This document shows positions 1 to 8,067 of a DNA stretch of 47,270 bases, piece by piece. The stretch lies in assembly GCA_003213595.1 (NCBI GenBank), contig QCMR01000005.1, forward strand, positions 1-47,270, given 5' to 3'. Positions within the stretch are counted from its first letter, which is position 1. Every line of letters begins with the position of its first letter. Below the pieces are notes generated by a model. That model made no database searches and was not told the origin of the DNA. It was given only the letters and a program-made list of their open reading frames with translations. Position numbers and translations under genes: made by a program. Source of the DNA: SAR86 cluster bacterium AG-422-E19. GTDB taxonomy: Bacteria; Pseudomonadota; Gammaproteobacteria; Magnimaribacterales; AG-339-G14.

Positions 1-1019
1 GCATAACCCTGATCTATATATCCTGTTTTAACAAAGGCAGTAAAATCAGAACTCCCTCCTATCTCACTAGCATCAGCAAGTCTCTTCGGACCAGCTTTTT
101 TTGTTGTATCTTTGAAAGCATGCCAGCTTGAACCATGGTTTTCTGTTCCAGGATCCCAAGGAATTACATAAGCCAACATTCTCGCATAATCGTATTTTTG
201 ACAGAAAAATCTTTTGTCCTCTGCAGTATTCATGTAAAAACGATAGCCAATTGCCCAAGGCCAACCAACTTGAGCTGGTCTAAATTTTTCAAAAACACCG
301 GTTGAAACATCTCCATTATTCGTAAGCTTTACATTGTATGTGGTCTGACCAGCATGGGCTAAATAATCAATTGTATTGTCATTTACAATGATTTTTCCCA
401 TCCCAGCCGTTGTGCCAATATCAATCCCTAAATCTTCCGACCAGGTTGTTAAATTATTCCAAGTGGACAATGGTTGATAGGCATATTCCAAAGTAAGTTT
501 TCCATACTTGGAACAAGGTATATTTTTAGCAACGAAGTATTCATTACAAGCAAATTGAGAAAAAGAAAAATCATAGAAGATTTTCTGAGGTAATTTTGCA
601 GGATTTGTGCTTCCTGGATAAGGGGAAGACCAAACTTTAGCTTTTACTGGACTAGTATTGGATTCTCTAGTTACTTGGAAAATTGCTTCGTTAAAAGTTA
701 TATCTTTGAAACTTATATCGGTATCTTCTTGCTCGGTACTTGCACTTTTTGCAACATAGCCTTCGCTTTTTTGTTGAGAAAGAATCGGGGAATATCTATT
801 TATACATAAGTCTTCACTTGTAAGTACTCTGTAAGCTTTTTCATTAAGAAGACCCGCTCGACTGATTCCAGCTCCGATAAAGCAGGTGTAAAGATTTATT
901 GCTTGTAATGAGTCATTTAGCTCATTTCCTTGTACATAAAAATCAGAAATATCATTGGCATAATCTGTTGCACTTAAAATTGAACAGTATAAAAAGAAAA
1001 TAAATATAAGTTTTTTCAT
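1..1019 (-). CDS. Large secreted Cys-containing protein, module A (3' end cut by window edge)
   Basis: An open frame runs from an ATG at 1019 off the left edge: 339 codons are visible and the C-terminus is missing. The start follows a Shine-Dalgarno-like AGAGGT and lies 8 bases after the small lipoprotein gene. The N-terminus is a signal peptide (MKKLIFIFFLYCSILSA). An N-terminal domain follows with C46 and C72 (C-x25-C). It aligns with the paralogues further right: DISDFYVQGN here, EQDFFVSGN in module B and IVDFYVPS in module C. Unlike them it has no Gly/Ser linker after the second Cys. More Cys residues follow in a Trp/Tyr-rich, probably beta-rich region. I recognise no known domain. It is inferred to be periplasmic or surface-exposed; its function is unknown. 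Confidence 0.85.
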   Translation of the reverse strand, partial: MKKLIFIFFLYCSILSATDYANDISDFYVQGNELNDSLQAINLYTCFIGAGISRAGLLNEKAYRVLTSEDLCINRYSPILSQQKSEGYVAKSASTEQEDTDISFKDITFNEAIFQVTRESNTSPVKAKVWSSPYPGSTNPAKLPQKIFYDFSFSQFACNEYFVAKNIPCSKYGKLTLEYAYQPLSTWNNLTTWSEDLGIDIGTTAGMGKIIVNDNTIDYLAHAGQTTYNVKLTNNGDVSTGVFEKFRPAQVGWPWAIGYRFYMNTAEDKRFFCQKYDYARMLAYVIPWDPGTENHGSSWHAFKDTTKKAGPKRLADASEIGGSSDFTAFVKTGYIDQGY

Positions 1020-1027
1020 CTTTACCT

Positions 1028-1183
1028 CTAATCTAAATCTATGGGTTCTATTGCACTTATATCTCCCTGCATACCTGTAATGGCCGGAGCAGATGTAGAT
1101 GAAGAATTTGAATTAACAGATGATCCTCCTCCCCCACCACAGCTGATAAAAATAAAACTTATTAATATTAATGTAATTTTCAT
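1028..1183 (-). CDS. Small Gly/Ser-rich lipoprotein, module A
   Basis: This 51-residue gene has ATG at 1183 and TAG at 1028. A GGGAG ribosome site lies 6 bases before the start and a promoter-like pair further up. The N-terminus is a short lipoprotein signal (MKITLILISFIFISC) with the Cys directly followed by GGGGGSS. The mature part is about 37 residues, first Gly/Ser/Asn-rich and then ending in an acidic tail (IEPIDLD). The lipobox FISC is weak at the -3 position, but the same design recurs in modules B and C, which argues for a real gene. It directly precedes the large secreted gene. Inferred role: a membrane-anchored peptide partner of that protein. Function unknown. Confidence 0.75.
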   Translation of the reverse strand: MKITLILISFIFISCGGGGGSSVNSNSSSTSAPAITGMQGDISAIEPIDLD

Positions 1184-1207
1184 AGAGTACTCCCAAAGTA
1201 TTCTTAG

Positions 1208-1236
1208 ACTATATGTATATCTGAGTTAAATAACAA
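1208..1236 (-). promoter_or_regulatory. Sigma70-like promoter of module A
   Basis: On the minus strand TTGTTA (1236-1231) and TATAGT (1213-1208) are separated by exactly 17 bases. They match the -35 and -10 consensus at 4/6 and 5/6 positions. Transcription would begin near 1201, about 18 bases before the lipoprotein ATG at 1183, and just after the terminator of module B. Found by eye only. Confidence 0.5.
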
Positions 1237-1243
1237 TGAAAAT

Positions 1244-1271
1244 AAAAAAGCCTTCCGAAGAAGGCTTTTTT
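1244..1271 (-). terminator. Intrinsic terminator after module B
   Basis: Read on the minus strand this is a perfect 6-bp stem GCCTTC/GAAGGC closed by a TTCG loop, the very stable C(UUCG)G tetraloop, followed by TTTTTTATTTT. It starts 14 bases past the stop of the 1083-residue gene. It separates modules B and A, so A needs its own promoter. Confidence 0.9.
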
Positions 1272-1285
1272 AAGCTTACGTTATT

Positions 1286-4200
1286 TTAATTTGCTGTTGG
1301 CAGAGTAGCTAATTGCTCAGTAGTTTCTTTAACCTTACCCATAATGACTGATGGATCACCATTGTTTCTGAGTAAAGTAGGAACTGTACCGATTTTATTG
1401 ACTTCAGTTCCATTTGGACCCATGTCAGTAAGCTTTGTAGCTTCAGCAATAGGATTAGCTGTTTGTATCGCAGCATAGTCTCTTGTCCCTGCGACAACTT
1501 TTGTTGCTAAAAATTGATCTCCATTTAATCTTTTCGCATATAAAGTAACCGGACTTCCTGATGAATTATCAGTCAACTGAGATCCATCTGGAATGGTGAA
1601 TTTTGATACCCAACGGTAACAATCGCTCCAACTACCATTGATGTAATCTCCCTCGTAAAGGCCAGTACAGGTATTAAAGAATCCTCCAGGAATATTCCAA
1701 AGACTACCAAAGCCCTCAAACTGAAGTTGGTAAGTTTTTTCAGCAATCTCCAAGTTTCCTTTAGCGGCTGAAACCCCTGCAGCAGTCTGTTGAGCTGCAG
1801 TCCATTGAGTAGCATCCAATTCAAGTCTTTTTGGTTGCTGAATAGCTACTTTATTTCCACTTTCAGATAACTGATAAACACCCTCAGTCATGATTCCAAT
1901 TTCAAAATATGTAGTAACATCCCCACCCCAAATTTTTTCATTGCAGAATCTATCTTCAGCCATTTTAGCGCCATTCCCTAAATACCTTGGATGATCAACG
2001 TCATACAAAAGATATTGAGTTCCCAACTCATTTTCAGGGCATTCAAAGGTATGAATAGGAACTATATCGTCACCCGGTTTTCTTGCAGGAACTAAAAAGC
2101 CAGTTCTTGCAGACCAACTTACATATTCCAAGCTATAAGGATTTGCAGCTGTCCAGTCTGGGCGTTTGACTTGCATACCATAAAGTTTCCAAGTTACAGG
2201 TTCTTTGAGAGATGCCGTGGCGGCTGTCATTGCAGATGTATTGGCATCGGAAACTGTCATTTCATTAGCACTAGCAGCTGCTTGGTAATAAATTTTCCCT
2301 GAATCTATAATGTAGTCAGTAACATCTGATCGAGCTAAACCATCCAATTCTCCAAAAGACTCTCCCGCTCCATCATCAAAATCCCAAAACAAATGATTGG
2401 TATCCCAAATGGAATCGTATTGCACTTGATACAGATCATCATTATTTGGATCATTATCCGAAACTCTAGTTACAGCATCACTCAGTCTTGTGTTATATAA
2501 ATCTGGTTTCAAACATAAATTTATGCAAGCAAGTCTATCTGCTGGATCTGTGGTATTTGTATCGCCATCAATATCCACTGTAGCAAGATAGGTCTCTAAG
2601 TCAGCAACAGAAATTCTGTCAATTTGTTCGTTCTTAATTCCTATTCCAGCGGCTACAGAAGTATGATTTGCTGTTACAAATGCCTCTCCAGGAATTTGGA
2701 AATAAGTCCAAATATCAGGAGACCAAGCACCTAATTGTTCAATATAACCAGGCTGAATTTGCATTGCTCCTGCATAAACTGAACCATCAATAACAATCGG
2801 AGATGAAAGTTGTACTTCTGGGTCACCATTTTTTGCCCATTTCATACCGTGCGTAAGGGTAAGAGCCCCTTCGTTTCCAGTTCCACCATCTTTATCCCAA
2901 TAGCCTATGTAACTGTAAAAACAATTTTCATTATTTGCATCATCGTAATGAGACCAATCACACGCAACTCCGCCATTAGCTGCAGTTGAATTTGTTAGTG
3001 TTGCCCAAGCAGCTTTTGCTGAAGTCTCCCATGGCTCACTTATATCTAATTTTATTTTATGAATACTGTCTAAATTTCTATAAGAAGTAGAAAATTTAGT
3101 GATTTCTAAATAGTTTTTTGATAGGTCGCATTCAGTAGTAGAACATTTAAAATCTCCTCCTGACTGACCATCATCTCTTTTCCATTTTCTAGTGGTAGGA
3201 TCGATTCCTGCCTCTTGAGCATAATAATCTACCCAAACTCCCCAGTAATCTGCCCAGCCGAATAAATCGTCTCCTGTCAAACTATCCGATCTAATAGGAA
3301 AGCTTCCAGCACTTTCTCCATGCCTTGTGCCGTCGGCATTGTAAATTCCATAACGAAAGACATTGGTAAACGCATTTGCCTTATCGGTGTCGTAGCAAAC
3401 TTCTGCAGTTGAAATACCTGTATCTGCTAAGTTTATAGTTGCTCCCTGTAAAGATGTACCTTCTGTAGCTCCCTTAGCATTTGGATCTGCAAAGTCGTAA
3501 AAGCCACCTATCATATCTGCAAATGATGATTGTTCGGCTGAAATAGCTTTTTCACAATAATAATTACCAGAATTACTTACTTCAAAGGCATAAAATACTT
3601 TTACTTCTCCCATTTGTGTAGTGTTTTCACCACTCATCATCCAGGTATCGTCCCAAGTTTCCGTAGAATAAATACCAGTTGCTCCATCTGCTGAAAACGT
3701 AATGGTAATTTCCTGAGAACCCATAATGCTTTCTCTAAAAGTTATGGTTTGACCATTGGCTTCTAGGAAGCCATTACCAAGACTGAAGTTTTGAAGTTCC
3801 ATTTTCTCTTTTTGCGATCTTCCAAAATCATCAACTTCGATTAAAGAATCAGTCCCCGCAATATCTAGTGGAACACCAGCAGCCATTCCCATAAATGAAT
3901 CGGCTACAGCTTTAGCATCTGCATACATCGTGTAATTCATTTTGAAGTCACCAAACTTAGAAGTCCCACTTGCACTGGCCGTTTGTTCGTATTTCAAATA
4001 AACCGTGGCATCAAAAGGCATATCATCTCCACTCCCACCTTGGGCTCCTCCCATGGTGTCGGCAGCAATACCAATTGCTGCTGGACCGTCTCCAGCTCCA
4101 GATCCTTGTAGTTGAATCCATACACTACCAAACATTGGTGAAGAGCCATCAGCTTGAGTCACTTTTACATATGCAGTATTCCCTTCTTTAATATTTTGTG

Positions 4201-4537
4201 CTGAACTACCTCCACTGTTTGAGTTACCACCTCCACTGCTTCCACCTTTTGCTTGAGAAGCTTTTTGTTGGTCGTCTCCAGAGGCCTTACCAAAGGAGCA
4301 ATCATCTTCAAAGATCGTTGCTACGTATGTTTCTTTATTTACGAATTCAGCAGGTTTGGTGTTTGCCAAGTAACAAAGTAACAAATTAACTCTTTCTAAA
4401 GACTCATTGACTCTATTACCAGAGACAAAAAAATCTTGTTCATCAGTAGTATAAGCACCCGAAGTTGGTACTTGAGTCAAAGATAATTGCGTAAAAAATA
4501 TTGTTGAACTAAATACAAATAATTTAAAAAGTTTCAT
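1286..4537 (-). CDS. Large secreted Cys-containing protein, module B (1083 aa)
   Basis: The gene has ATG at 4537 with an AGGAG ribosome site, 10 bases after the module B lipoprotein stop. The signal peptide is about residues 1-22. The N-terminal domain carries C55 and C80 (C-x24-C). A Gly/Ser/Asn linker spans about 98-113. Segments shared with the module C protein include FGDFKMN (195-201), YYCEKAISA (327-335), YGIYNADG (396-403) and ADYWGVWVD (429-437). They also include a C-x3-C pair in ACINLCLKP, and the C-terminal block FEGFG (940-944), NGSWSDC (about 967-973), RLNGDQF and PSVIMG near the end. No enzyme motif, autotransporter barrel, Ca-binding repeat or known sorting signal is visible. 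It is a paralogue of the flanking large genes. Secretion is well supported; function is unknown. Confidence 0.92.
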   Translation of the reverse strand: MKLFKLFVFSSTIFFTQLSLTQVPTSGAYTTDEQDFFVSGNRVNESLERVNLLLCYLANTKPAEFVNKETYVATIFEDDCSFGKASGDDQQKASQAKGGSSGGGNSNSGGSSAQNIKEGNTAYVKVTQADGSSPMFGSVWIQLQGSGAGDGPAAIGIAADTMGGAQGGSGDDMPFDATVYLKYEQTASASGTSKFGDFKMNYTMYADAKAVADSFMGMAAGVPLDIAGTDSLIEVDDFGRSQKEKMELQNFSLGNGFLEANGQTITFRESIMGSQEITITFSADGATGIYSTETWDDTWMMSGENTTQMGEVKVFYAFEVSNSGNYYCEKAISAEQSSFADMIGGFYDFADPNAKGATEGTSLQGATINLADTGISTAEVCYDTDKANAFTNVFRYGIYNADGTRHGESAGSFPIRSDSLTGDDLFGWADYWGVWVDYYAQEAGIDPTTRKWKRDDGQSGGDFKCSTTECDLSKNYLEITKFSTSYRNLDSIHKIKLDISEPWETSAKAAWATLTNSTAANGGVACDWSHYDDANNENCFYSYIGYWDKDGGTGNEGALTLTHGMKWAKNGDPEVQLSSPIVIDGSVYAGAMQIQPGYIEQLGAWSPDIWTYFQIPGEAFVTANHTSVAAGIGIKNEQIDRISVADLETYLATVDIDGDTNTTDPADRLACINLCLKPDLYNTRLSDAVTRVSDNDPNNDDLYQVQYDSIWDTNHLFWDFDDGAGESFGELDGLARSDVTDYIIDSGKIYYQAAASANEMTVSDANTSAMTAATASLKEPVTWKLYGMQVKRPDWTAANPYSLEYVSWSARTGFLVPARKPGDDIVPIHTFECPENELGTQYLLYDVDHPRYLGNGAKMAEDRFCNEKIWGGDVTTYFEIGIMTEGVYQLSESGNKVAIQQPKRLELDATQWTAAQQTAAGVSAAKGNLEIAEKTYQLQFEGFGSLWNIPGGFFNTCTGLYEGDYINGSWSDCYRWVSKFTIPDGSQLTDNSSGSPVTLYAKRLNGDQFLATKVVAGTRDYAAIQTANPIAEATKLTDMGPNGTEVNKIGTVPTLLRNNGDPSVIMGKVKETTEQLATLPTAN

Positions 4538-4547
4538 AATTATTCTC

Positions 4548-4712
4548 CTAATCTACTGCCTGAATCTTTTCTTGTACTTGATAGCCTTGTGCAGCTCCTC
4601 CAGACCCAGAAGATCCTGCAGACCCTGATGCAGCTGACGAAGAAGAACCCCCGCCTCCTCCACAAGCAAATATAAAAAATAAAATTGGTACTAATAATAA
4701 TGATCTAGACAT
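4548..4712 (-). CDS. Small Gly/Ser-rich lipoprotein, module B
   Basis: This 54-residue gene has ATG at 4712 and TAG at 4548, with AAGGAGAG 7 bases before the start. The N-terminus MSRSLLLVPILFFIFAC is a lipoprotein signal (lipobox IFAC, small residue at -1). The Cys is followed by GGGGGSSSS and a Gly/Ser/Ala run, then a short tail QGYQVQEKIQAVD. The mature peptide is about 38 residues, too small for an enzyme. Its stop lies 10 bases before the start of the 1083-residue secreted gene, so the two are almost certainly co-transcribed. The design matches the lipoproteins of modules A and C. Function unknown; it may anchor or chaperone the partner. Confidence 0.8.
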   Translation of the reverse strand: MSRSLLLVPILFFIFACGGGGGSSSSAASGSAGSSGSGGAAQGYQVQEKIQAVD

Positions 4713-4759
4713 TTGTTCTCTCCTTAAGTAATCCTTAAATTAAAAAATATTTCTTTATA

Positions 4760-4788
4760 AAAATACTCCTTTTTAAAAAAAAACTCAA
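4760..4788 (-). promoter_or_regulatory. Possible promoter of module B
   Basis: On the minus strand TTGAGT (4788-4783) and TATTTT (4765-4760) lie 17 bases apart, each 4/6 to consensus. A TATAAA at 4759-4754 is an alternative -10 but has no well-placed -35. The pair lies between the module C terminator and the module B lipoprotein gene, where a promoter is needed. Confidence 0.35.
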
Positions 4789-4797
4789 TTAAGAAAT

Positions 4798-4830
4798 AAA
4801 AAAACCCTTGTTAAAAACAAGGGTTTTTTT
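4798..4830 (-). terminator. Intrinsic terminator after module C
   Basis: An 8-bp stem CCCTTGTT/AACAAGGG (4805-4812 with 4816-4823) has a 3-base loop. A-T pairs extend it, and on the minus strand seven T follow. It begins about 16 bases past the stop of the module C large gene. The symmetric A/T flanks could let it work in both directions, but only the minus strand carries genes here. Confidence 0.9.
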
Positions 4831-4845
4831 GCCAGTAAATAATAT

Positions 4846-7800
4846 CTATGGAGCTACTATAGTCTCGCCGTGAATAACTGAAGGCTTGCCATCATTTAAT
4901 ATTGTTGTCGGCTGCGCACCAATAAAATTAGTTGCAGATGGATTTGCTAGATCAATGAGCACACTATCAACAGGTATATTTGCTGCTGTACTGGTATAGG
5001 TTCTAGCAGCCAAAGCATTTCTTTCGCTATCAGTAAGAATTTTTAAATACTCATCACCGCGTAGCTGCCTAATTTTTATGTCATTTCCTGGATTAGAGAC
5101 ATTTGTCAGAGTAGTTCCGTCTGCAAGAGAAAACTCATGAACGTATCTCAAACAATCACTCCATGCACCATTATGATATCTACCTAAAATAGTATTTTCA
5201 CAATGATTGTAAACTTTACCCGGGAAATTATGTAAAGCACCAAAACCTTCAAATTTGAGTTTTACTTTTCTGCCAGTGTAATCTGTTTTATCAGTCCCGG
5301 TGAAGTTGTAGGTTGCTTTGGTGTCATTGATTTCAACCTCAAATGTTTCAGGCGCCATAATGTTAGCAAATTGATTCCTAGTTTCATTATAGACTTTATA
5401 TCTAGGTCTTTGCACAACATTAATTTCATAAGAATCCACCTCTCCTCTGTGAAGTTTATCTAGACAGTAGTAGGTAGTTGCCGCTTGCAATAATGAGGTA
5501 TTTTGAGAAGCGAAAGACTTAATTCTTGGAGTGTAACCTCTGGCATCTGAACCTTCTGTTGCACATGCAAGATTACTGAGATCTGTAGAATCGATTAATT
5601 CCATGTGATAAGCCCAACCAAACCTTTGCGAATGGTTTGATCTTAAAACATTATATGTAAGGCCAACATTCTGCCCTGTTCCCATGGCATTGTCTTTTTC
5701 CCAATATTCATACTTATCAAGTTTATTTTCATAATTACCAGAATCTATTTTTTGTTGATTAGCGGTTGTCCAGTCAAGTGCTTGACTTGCAGTAGAATCT
5801 GTAATGACTCCTGACGCGCCATCCACTGTATATACTCTCGTTTCAACTGTTCCACCAATCCAATGCCAATCTCCTGCATACATACGAAAATCACCTGAGT
5901 CATCATCATCGTAAGAATCTTGACTTGTACTTCCGGAAGCATCGTAATAAGCATCTACTTTAAGATAAGGACCAATACTGTAATAGGGAGTTACATTCAA
6001 TGGCCCAGCCGGTACGGTAGGATCAGTTGCATCGTAAGCAGTAAAAGCGGATGCTAGCGCTGTATTCATAAGAGGCTCTGAGAGACATCTTTCTAAGCAC
6101 GTAAGATTTGTAGGTAAATCTGTAGCAGCAATTTTGGTTCTAGTTCTTTGTTTTACGGCATTTGCATTAGAATCCGAAGTAGGATTTTGAAAAGAGGTAT
6201 ATCTAATATTGTATCCTTGGTTTGCGTCTGGATCCCAGAAATGCATGCCTCTATTCCAGCCAGAGCCATCAGTCATATTTGTAACCCAATTTGCAGCTGT
6301 AAATACAATAGGAGTAGCTAAAGTAACATGTACTGGCGGATTTTGTCTCCAGTCCATTCCTTCAGTTAAAGTAAAAGTAACTGTCCCGCCACTCGCAGTA
6401 ATTTTTCCTGTGTATTCTGGACAATTTCCATCTGTAGCATTACAAGCACCTGTAATAGGCACATTCAAAGCATTTAATTGATTCGCCCAATTAGTTGAAC
6501 CAGAAGTATCGTCTTTGTAATGTTGTGTATACCACTGAATACTTGTTCCAGCCAAAGATGTTAGAGTTTTACTATTCGTAGATTTTAGCCAAATCTCGTA
6601 ATAATCTTTTTTCAGAGAATATTCATCGTTATCATTATTATCTCTTTCGTTCACAAATAAAGTAGTGTCAGTGACAAAGCCTCTGTCTCTTTGGTCTACG
6701 TGGGTTCCCCAATAACTCGCATATGCATATGCTGAACTATTTGTACTTGGATTAACTTCTTTGGATTTTAAAGACATTGCATTTACTGCTGAAGAACTTG
6801 CTCCTGAATATCTATCACCTGCAGAAGTATAAGTTCCATACTCATATACAATTCTTTTGGCATCGCTAGCTTTGGTGCTCCAACATTCTTCCCCAGTAAC
6901 TGTTTGGGCAGACCCTCCATCGAGCTCAAGATAAGCTGAGGGTGGAGTTGTCAATGCTCCCGAAATCGCAGTTGCAAATTGCGAGGAGCTTAAAGCTGCC
7001 CCGTCGTTTTGAAATATTCCAGGACCTGCTGGAGTAACCTTTTGGGCTGAAACAAATTCTTGACAGTAGATACCAGTAGTTTTGTTAAGAAAAATCTTAT
7101 GACTTAACTGATATGTTTCAGAATCTCCTCCACCAAAAGGAAAATAAGTTCCAACAGAAACCATATAACCATGTTGGGCATCATCATTTGATAAGTCAGC
7201 ATAAAGAGATCTAGATGGCTCCATTGCACCACTTTGTTTGTATTCTATCGTCTTACCAAGTGTTTTGAGATAACCTTTCTCCAATTGGGTTCCATCTGGA
7301 ACAGGATCTATTGGAAATCCAGGGATGCTTTGTTCTTTCGCATCAGTTCTGGATTCTGCAACAACTTCGAAATTCATCGTGAAATCTCCAAAGGGACTAT
7401 CGGTATCAGGATCTTTAGAAAGCACTGTTTTTACATATGCCTTAGCTTTGAGTCCCTCCATCAGAAGCTCAACCCAACCCTTACCTTCGATTGTATTTCC
7501 AACGATAACATTTTCATAAACTCCAGGTGTATAAACAACATTATCTACTTCGTTGGTTTGAGCAGTTCCACCACTACTAGCACTTGAACCCGTGGCTGCA
7601 GCTGAATCTGATGCAGCATCGGCTCCATCAGCTTTTTCACAGGATTTTTCATCTACCAAAGCTCTATAAGCTGATTTATCAATAAAGTCTTTAAAATTTG
7701 TTTTAGCAACGAAACATAGAAGAAAATTTGGCATTTCCATTGCATCGTTAGCTAAGATGCTTGGAACATAAAAATCAACTATGTTTGCATCATCTTCATA

Positions 7801-7866
7801 AGCAGCGGTATAAACAAAACCCCCAAAAAATAGAGGCAGCATTAAAAATATTTTTTTAAAATTCAT
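4846..7866 (-). CDS. Large secreted Cys-containing protein, module C (1006 aa)
   Basis: I place the start at ATG 7866, behind AAAGGAG. A longer frame begins at 7905, but it overlaps the upstream lipoprotein stop and puts 13 residues before the signal peptide. MNFKKIFLMLPLFFGGFVYTAA is a clear signal peptide. The N-terminal domain has C51 and C76 (C-x24-C), followed by an Ala/Ser/Gly linker (about 84-103). Shared with the module B protein are FGDFTMN, IYCQEFVSA, ASYWGTHVD, LTCLERCLSEP and the C-terminal block FEGFG (872-876), NGAWSDC and RGDEYL. A terminal KPSVIHGE parallels DPSVIMGK in B. Overall identity is low, so the duplication is old. No known family recognised; secreted, function unknown. 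Confidence 0.92.
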   Translation of the reverse strand: MNFKKIFLMLPLFFGGFVYTAAYEDDANIVDFYVPSILANDAMEMPNFLLCFVAKTNFKDFIDKSAYRALVDEKSCEKADGADAASDSAAATGSSASSGGTAQTNEVDNVVYTPGVYENVIVGNTIEGKGWVELLMEGLKAKAYVKTVLSKDPDTDSPFGDFTMNFEVVAESRTDAKEQSIPGFPIDPVPDGTQLEKGYLKTLGKTIEYKQSGAMEPSRSLYADLSNDDAQHGYMVSVGTYFPFGGGDSETYQLSHKIFLNKTTGIYCQEFVSAQKVTPAGPGIFQNDGAALSSSQFATAISGALTTPPSAYLELDGGSAQTVTGEECWSTKASDAKRIVYEYGTYTSAGDRYSGASSSAVNAMSLKSKEVNPSTNSSAYAYASYWGTHVDQRDRGFVTDTTLFVNERDNNDNDEYSLKKDYYEIWLKSTNSKTLTSLAGTSIQWYTQHYKDDTSGSTNWANQLNALNVPITGACNATDGNCPEYTGKITASGGTVTFTLTEGMDWRQNPPVHVTLATPIVFTAANWVTNMTDGSGWNRGMHFWDPDANQGYNIRYTSFQNPTSDSNANAVKQRTRTKIAATDLPTNLTCLERCLSEPLMNTALASAFTAYDATDPTVPAGPLNVTPYYSIGPYLKVDAYYDASGSTSQDSYDDDDSGDFRMYAGDWHWIGGTVETRVYTVDGASGVITDSTASQALDWTTANQQKIDSGNYENKLDKYEYWEKDNAMGTGQNVGLTYNVLRSNHSQRFGWAYHMELIDSTDLSNLACATEGSDARGYTPRIKSFASQNTSLLQAATTYYCLDKLHRGEVDSYEINVVQRPRYKVYNETRNQFANIMAPETFEVEINDTKATYNFTGTDKTDYTGRKVKLKFEGFGALHNFPGKVYNHCENTILGRYHNGAWSDCLRYVHEFSLADGTTLTNVSNPGNDIKIRQLRGDEYLKILTDSERNALAARTYTSTAANIPVDSVLIDLANPSATNFIGAQPTTILNDGKPSVIHGETIVAP

Positions 7867-7888
7867 AATTTCTCCTTTAAAAACAATC

Positions 7889-8047
7889 TTAAGTTGTGCC
7901 AACAAGATCTACCTGACTTTTTAAGTTTCCAGTTGGGGCACTACCACTTCCTGAACCAGAACCCGAGGAACCTGCAGCTGCAGTTCCTCCACCACCACAA
8001 GAAACAATTAACAAAATAATAAATAAAAAAGCTGTTATTTTTTTCAT
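7889..8047 (-). CDS. Small Gly/Ser-rich lipoprotein, module C
   Basis: This 52-residue gene has ATG at 8047 and TAA at 7889, with GGAGAG 4 bases before the start. The N-terminus MKKITAFLFIILLIVSC is a lipoprotein signal (lipobox IVSC). The Cys is followed by GGGGTAAAG, a Gly/Ser repeat and the tail LKSQVDLVGTT. The mature peptide is about 36 residues. The gap to the start of the 1006-residue secreted gene is 22 bases. The other two modules have the same size, composition and place upstream of a large secreted paralogue. Function unknown. Confidence 0.8.
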   Translation of the reverse strand: MKKITAFLFIILLIVSCGGGGTAAAGSSGSGSGSGSAPTGNLKSQVDLVGTT

Positions 8048-8067
8048 AAAACTCTCCGTAAACCTCA

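Noticed and set aside
1041-1229. Plus-strand frame with a poly-proline run
   Set aside because: It is the antisense of the poly-Gly stretch of the module A lipoprotein gene, which has a ribosome site, promoter and recurring design on the minus strand.
3970-4389. Plus-strand Leu/His-rich frames inside the module B large gene
   Set aside because: Antisense shadows of Gly/Ser/Ala-rich coding sequence with no ribosome site or recognisable product.
7867-7905. Longer start for the module C large gene at 7905
   Set aside because: It overlaps the lipoprotein stop, has no ribosome site and would bury the signal peptide 13 residues in.
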